A stretch of 57,482 nucleotides of DNA from Fusobacteriaceae bacterium (GTDB lineage Bacteria; Fusobacteriota; Fusobacteriia; Fusobacteriales; Fusobacteriaceae). The stretch is from positions 1-57,482 of the forward strand of contig JAGNZR010000006.1 of NCBI GenBank assembly GCA_017984315.1, read 5' to 3'. Below, piece after piece: positions 53,670 to 57,482 of the stretch; positions within the stretch are counted from its first letter, which is position 1; each line of letters starts with the position of its first letter. The position numbers were made by a program, and so were the translations under genes. A model generated the notes under the pieces. It was not told the DNA's origin, searched no databases, and saw only the letters and a list, made by a program, of their open reading frames with translations.

Positions 53670-55046
53670 TTATATTTTTTTTATAATTATTTTTTCTAAA
53701 GGTAATTTAGGTACAAAATGCTCTCCATCTACCCTGTAATAAGCTAATCTTTCCTCTTCTCCTGGGACTATTGTAACTCTCTCTTTCCCCTTTCCTACAG
53801 CTATTAAATAATGTGATTTATACCCATCTTCTAACTGAGTTATTTTGTTTACTTCGTGTTTATTGTAACTTCCTATAACGCACATATCATAACCTAGACT
53901 TTTTATTTTCAATGCTATATTTTGTGCCGCTAAACCTAAATCAAAATTTAACATAGCATCTGAGATATTTAAATTTTCACGTGTACACAACATTATATAT
54001 GCTGATGGTCCTTCTGTTATCTCTGGGTTCCACTCTATTGCACCAGCCCATTTTACAAAAGGGAAAATTTCTTCTAAAATATTTTTTGAGTTTATAATTA
54101 TATACCTTGCACATTGGGAATTTCTGCTAGAACCTGCATACCTTGCTACATTTACAATCTCTTCAAGAATCTCTGTAGGTATAATTTCACTTTCAAATGC
54201 TCTTTTACTTCTACACTCCATCATTAATTTTTCTACACAACCTCTATTAGGATCATCTATTGCTTCTTCTATGAATTTAGCTACCCCATTTTCTCTATTG
54301 CTTAAAGTTCTATGTAATATTTCAGATTTTAATTTCTCATTACTATTTCCCATAGCAACTCCGTATTTTACAGATTTCAGCATCTCGTAATCATTTAATT
54401 CATCCCCAAAAGCTACGCACTTATCAATAGGGACATTCAATATTTCAACAATTTTTTCTACAGCTGCCCCTTTATTTACACCCTTAGCTAAAACCTCTAA
54501 AAAATATGAGCTTGAGTATGTAAAATCAACTAAATCTCCAATCTCTTTTTTTAACTCTGCCTCAATTACTTTTAATTTTTCATAGTCGTCAAAAAATAGT
54601 GCTTTTGTAACTTTAAAATTTTTAAGGTTATTGAAATCTTCCTCCTTAGGTTCAATTTTAGATAAATTAGTATAAAAAATTGATTTCTCTGTTTTTTTAT
54701 CCTCAATATACCAGTTATCGCCAATGTACAAATTTAAATGAGTATTACTCTTTTTATAATATTCTATTAGCTTATTTGTTATCTCCTCTTCAATTGGGTT
54801 GTGATATAAAGTTTCATTGGTTCTTGTATCTATTATTCTAGCACCATTGTATGATATTATAATCCCCTCTATTCCAATTTTATCTAATATTTTCTTTGCT
54901 GAAACATGTGCCCTTCCAGTTGCTAAAACGATTTGTCCACCATTTTCTTTAAAATTATGAAGTGCTTTTTTTGTGTAATCTGTCAGCTCTTTTTTTTCAT
55001 TTAAAAGTGTGCCGTCTATATCTGAAATTAATAATTTTACTTCCAT
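53670..55046 (-). CDS. Fusion of Cof-type HAD phosphatase and nitroreductase-like domain
   Basis: A 458-residue protein in one frame. Residues about 1-270 are a Cof/IIB HAD phosphatase: LLISDIDGTLLNE, VLATGRAHVSAKKIL, GDELNDYEMLKSVKYGVAMGN. From about residue 275 a nitroreductase-type FMN-binding domain follows: ECRSKRAFESEIIP, YAGSSRNSQCARYIII, FDLGLAAQNIALKIKSLGYDMCVIG and the ending VAVGKGKERV. No stop or frameshift separates them, so it appears a true fusion. The HAD part may dephosphorylate a flavin-like or sugar phosphate, an inference not supported by anything else here. Confidence 0.87.
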   Translation of the reverse strand: MEVKLLISDIDGTLLNEKKELTDYTKKALHNFKENGGQIVLATGRAHVSAKKILDKIGIEGIIISYNGARIIDTRTNETLYHNPIEEEITNKLIEYYKKSNTHLNLYIGDNWYIEDKKTEKSIFYTNLSKIEPKEEDFNNLKNFKVTKALFFDDYEKLKVIEAELKKEIGDLVDFTYSSSYFLEVLAKGVNKGAAVEKIVEILNVPIDKCVAFGDELNDYEMLKSVKYGVAMGNSNEKLKSEILHRTLSNRENGVAKFIEEAIDDPNRGCVEKLMMECRSKRAFESEIIPTEILEEIVNVARYAGSSRNSQCARYIIINSKNILEEIFPFVKWAGAIEWNPEITEGPSAYIMLCTRENLNISDAMLNFDLGLAAQNIALKIKSLGYDMCVIGSYNKHEVNKITQLEDGYKSHYLIAVGKGKERVTIVPGEEERLAYYRVDGEHFVPKLPLEKIIIKKI

Positions 55047-55200
55047 CTTTTACCACCTTTATGCCTTTATTTAATTTTAGTATATCAGATTATTAAATTA
55101 ATATACAAATAATAAGTTTACTTTAAATTGATTTTTTGTTAAAATTTATATATTAAATAAATAATTTAATACATAATTTTTTTGAATTGAGAGGTATTTT

Positions 55201-56430
55201 ATGAAATTAATACCAATAATACTTACCTATCTATTATTCAGCATCAGTCTATCAGCACAGGATATAGATATTGATTTTATATTGGAACAAGTAAAAAAGA
55301 ATAATCCAGATATAAGAATGAAGGAGATTGAAGCTGAAATTAGTAAAAAAGAGGTTTCTAAATCTTTTAAAAATCTAATTCTTCCTCCAGTATCCCTTTC
55401 ACAATCAAAAAATTTAGATAATTTAAAAAGTGAAGATGTGAAATTTAGCAAATTAGAAGCAACTGTTCCTATTTTTGAAGGGGGAAAATCTTACTATACT
55501 TATAAGCAATCAAAAGTTAAAGACGAAATTATGAAAAAAGAGGTTTTTCTTACCACATTGGAGTATCAAGAAAAGGCTATTGAACACTATTTTAATGTAC
55601 TAAATTATAGAAAACAGATTGATATAACAAACTCTGTTCTCAACTCATTAAAAAATCAAAGTAGCAGGTTAACTAAACTATTTCAAAGTGAACAACAAAT
55701 CGCATTATCTGAAATCTATAAAATAGATGCTGACATTGAGTTAAATAATGCCATCAATATTGAAAATAAGCAAAATGAACAGACAAATATTGAGTATCTT
55801 TATGCTATTCTCGGTATAAATCTGAATTCAAATAATAACTTTTTAGATTTTTCAATCGATAAATATTTAAAAAATAAAATTAATTATGCTGAGGATGAGA
55901 GTAGGCTTTTAAAAGATAGTTCAATTGTAAAAAAAGAAAAATTAAAAGTTGAATCTGCTGAATATGATCTAAAACTTGCTAAATCTGAACTTTATCCTTC
56001 AGTATATGCTGGATCAAAATATGTGATTTATGATGATGAAGATGATTCTAATGAAGGTTGGATGGTTGAAGCTGGTTTTAAATGGCTTTTTGCTTGGGGT
56101 GGTACTTTAGATTCTATCTCTCAAAAGAAAAAAAGTTTAGAAAAGAGTAAAATAGATTATGAAAATAATTTAAATGATCTTACAGTAAAATTCCGTGAAC
56201 AATACAGAGTTATGCAAAGTTTATACGGGCAGCTTTTAGCACATAAAAAAAGGATTGAACTTTTAAACAATAATCTTGTATTAGATACTTTAAGATATGA
56301 TAATCAACTTATAAGCACTTTTGATTATCTTAACTCTGTAAATGAACTGAAAAAATCTCAAGAGGAGTACTATAAATTACAAAGAAAACTGGTGTTGGCT
56401 ACTATTAAATATGAAAACTTAGCACGTTAA
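55201..56430 (+). CDS. TolC-family outer-membrane efflux protein
   Basis: A 409-residue protein with signal peptide (LLFSISLSAQD) and the two-repeat coiled-coil pattern of outer-membrane efflux proteins; PIFEGGKSYYTYKQSK and GFKWLFAWGGT are the barrel-strand parts with the usual GG turn. It forms a trimeric channel for tripartite export. The gene is followed after 15 bases by the adaptor gene, so the pair is an efflux operon. Confidence 0.9.
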   Translation: MKLIPIILTYLLFSISLSAQDIDIDFILEQVKKNNPDIRMKEIEAEISKKEVSKSFKNLILPPVSLSQSKNLDNLKSEDVKFSKLEATVPIFEGGKSYYTYKQSKVKDEIMKKEVFLTTLEYQEKAIEHYFNVLNYRKQIDITNSVLNSLKNQSSRLTKLFQSEQQIALSEIYKIDADIELNNAINIENKQNEQTNIEYLYAILGINLNSNNNFLDFSIDKYLKNKINYAEDESRLLKDSSIVKKEKLKVESAEYDLKLAKSELYPSVYAGSKYVIYDDEDDSNEGWMVEAGFKWLFAWGGTLDSISQKKKSLEKSKIDYENNLNDLTVKFREQYRVMQSLYGQLLAHKKRIELLNNNLVLDTLRYDNQLISTFDYLNSVNELKKSQEEYYKLQRKLVLATIKYENLAR

Positions 56431-56445
56431 GGGAGATTTTATTTT

Positions 56446-57482
56446 ATGAAAAACAAAACTATATATATCTACTTATCTTTTTTTATAGCTGTAACTCTCT
56501 CTCTTGTACTATATTTTATATATACTCATGGGAGTTTTTCAAAAAAACCCATTTTAGGGAGTGTCAAAAAAATTGATTATGCACCTAAATTTAGTTATAC
56601 AGGTGTTGTAGAAAGCTCTAAAATAACCCCTATTTACATTGAAACCTCTGCAATTGTTGAAGAAGTTTTTGTAAAAACTGGAAGTTCTGTAAAAAAAGGT
56701 GATTCTTTAGCAAAATTTTCAATAAATAGCGTTTTTGCCATTGAAAAAAAAATAAAACTCAATGATATGGAGATAAATAAAACTCTTTTAAAGTTAGATA
56801 CTTTAGAAAATGGTACTTCTAAACTAGAGTTAGATACAAAAAATTTAGAAATAAAAAATATTGAAGAACAGATAAAAGGTTCTAATAGAAAAATTCCAAT
56901 TTTAAGTAGCGAATCCACTGCTCTTAGAAAAAGGGCTACTGCCTTATATTCTCTATTTGAACTAGGTGGTATATCTGCAATGGAAGCTAATAAAGCCTCT
57001 ACTGAAGCTAGTAAAAAAGAAGCTGAATTAGAGGATTTGAAAATGAATTTAGAGCTTTTAAAACAAAAATACAGTTTAACATTTTTAGGTTATGAAAGCT
57101 TAAAAAGGGATATAACTATGCAAAAAATGGAGTTATCATCTGATCTTTCTAAACTTAATATTATAAAATCTGAGTTACTCGGAAGCCTTTCTGAAATAAA
57201 AACTCCTTTAAAATCTCCTATAAGCGGGATTGTTATCAGTGTTGATGTTACTCCTGGAAGTAATATCACACCAGGTAGTCGGCTTTTTTCTATAGCTGAA
57301 CTTGACAGCACTGTAGTAAATATTAAAGTTCCATTATCTGAAATCTCTTATATAAAAAACAATCAAAAAATAGAAATTTTCCACTCTGAAAATTCATCAT
57401 TTCCAATTGTTGGTGCGATTCAAAGGATTTCCAGCATCGCTAATCAAAGTTTGGATAGTTCTGAGAGAGTTGTTGATGTAGA
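56446..57482 (+). CDS. HlyD/MFP-family efflux periplasmic adaptor, 3' end outside window
   Basis: About 346 codons are visible and open to the right edge. An N-terminal membrane anchor (residues 6-26) is followed by a barrel-sandwich half (IVEEVFVKTGSSVKKGDSLAKF), a long coiled-coil region, and the second half IKTPLKSPISGIVISVDVTPG. This order is the HlyD/AcrA adaptor. It links TolC to an inner-membrane pump, which should lie past the right end. The ATG at 56446 has GGGAG 10 bases before it. Confidence 0.9.
   Translation, partial: MKNKTIYIYLSFFIAVTLSLVLYFIYTHGSFSKKPILGSVKKIDYAPKFSYTGVVESSKITPIYIETSAIVEEVFVKTGSSVKKGDSLAKFSINSVFAIEKKIKLNDMEINKTLLKLDTLENGTSKLELDTKNLEIKNIEEQIKGSNRKIPILSSESTALRKRATALYSLFELGGISAMEANKASTEASKKEAELEDLKMNLELLKQKYSLTFLGYESLKRDITMQKMELSSDLSKLNIIKSELLGSLSEIKTPLKSPISGIVISVDVTPGSNITPGSRLFSIAELDSTVVNIKVPLSEISYIKNNQKIEIFHSENSSFPIVGAIQRISSIANQSLDSSERVVDV

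Noticed and set aside
1-57482. tRNA, rRNA, CRISPR arrays, insertion sequences or phage genes
   Set aside because: No cloverleaf-like GC-rich segment, regularly spaced repeat array, transposase or integrase reading frame was found in the intergenic regions or ORFs.

Overview
The window is low-GC DNA from an anaerobic, outer-membrane-bearing bacterium, most likely a member of the Fusobacteriaceae (Fusobacterium/Cetobacterium-like). This is inferred from the AT-rich base composition with AGGAGG-type ribosome sites, the outer-membrane proteins (TolC, OmpA lipoprotein, beta-barrel protein), the clostridial-type ornithine oxidation operon, the coenzyme-B12-dependent enzymes and the reverse rubrerythrin. 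No rRNA, tRNA, CRISPR array, phage or insertion sequence was seen. Nearly all of the window is ordinary chromosomal coding DNA.

Layout. 1-1.8 kb (minus): end of a cobalamin cluster (cobC fragment, cobS, cobU). 1.8-8.6 kb (minus): hibernation factor hpf, a LolD/LolC-type ABC pair, recQ, and the B12-dependent ribonucleotide reductase nrdJ. 8.9-13.8 kb (plus): mnmH, then argG-argH and an arginine-type binding lipoprotein behind a long attenuator leader. 13.9-21.2 kb: MarR regulator, an unknown protein, tpx, mnmA, a LysE-type exporter, udk, lepA, threonine aldolase. 21.4-24.4 kb: META lipoprotein, outer-membrane barrel, peptide-type binding protein. 24.6-31.5 kb: complete phosphate module, pstCAB-phoU (minus) divergent from pstS-phoB-phoR (plus). 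31.6-33.4 kb (minus): amino-acid ABC permease and ATPase behind a second attenuator leader. 33.4-42.4 kb (minus): eight-gene ornithine oxidation operon (alr-ord-ortA-ortB-oraS-oraE-mutL-like-orr). 42.7-45.3 kb (minus): a CtlX-type citrulline hydrolase and a YifB/ComM ATPase. 45.5-57.5 kb: reverse rubrerythrin, secreted M16 protease, rhodanese, OmpA lipoprotein, L,D-transpeptidase, DedA-like protein, YgjP-like protease, two HAD proteins (one fused to a nitroreductase domain) and the start of a TolC/HlyD efflux operon that runs off the right edge.

The most notable discovery is a pair of related arginine leaders. Upstream of argG (plus, about 10.06-10.35 kb) and of the amino-acid ABC permease (minus, about 33.03-33.36 kb) there is a sigma70-type promoter, a tiny GTG-initiated leader ORF ending in arginine codons (MTTINFLRRSR and MTKKFFLRSR), a distal segment containing GGTTACTGT, and an intrinsic terminator with the same 11-nt stem sequence just before the first structural gene. 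In each leader the GGTTACTGT segment can pair either with the leader-peptide start region or with the 5' arm of the terminator, so mutually exclusive helices can be drawn. This suggests ribosome-mediated attenuation by arginine. It also suggests that the binding lipoprotein made from the argGH operon and the permease/ATPase encoded 18 kb away form one arginine transporter.

Metabolically, arginine is made from citrulline by ArgG/ArgH. Citrulline may instead be hydrolysed to ornithine by the CtlX-like enzyme, and ornithine is oxidised by the B12-dependent operon to acetyl-CoA and D-alanine, which the operon-encoded alanine racemase could convert to L-alanine. Cobalamin synthesis genes, NrdJ and OraSE in the same window make B12 a shared theme.
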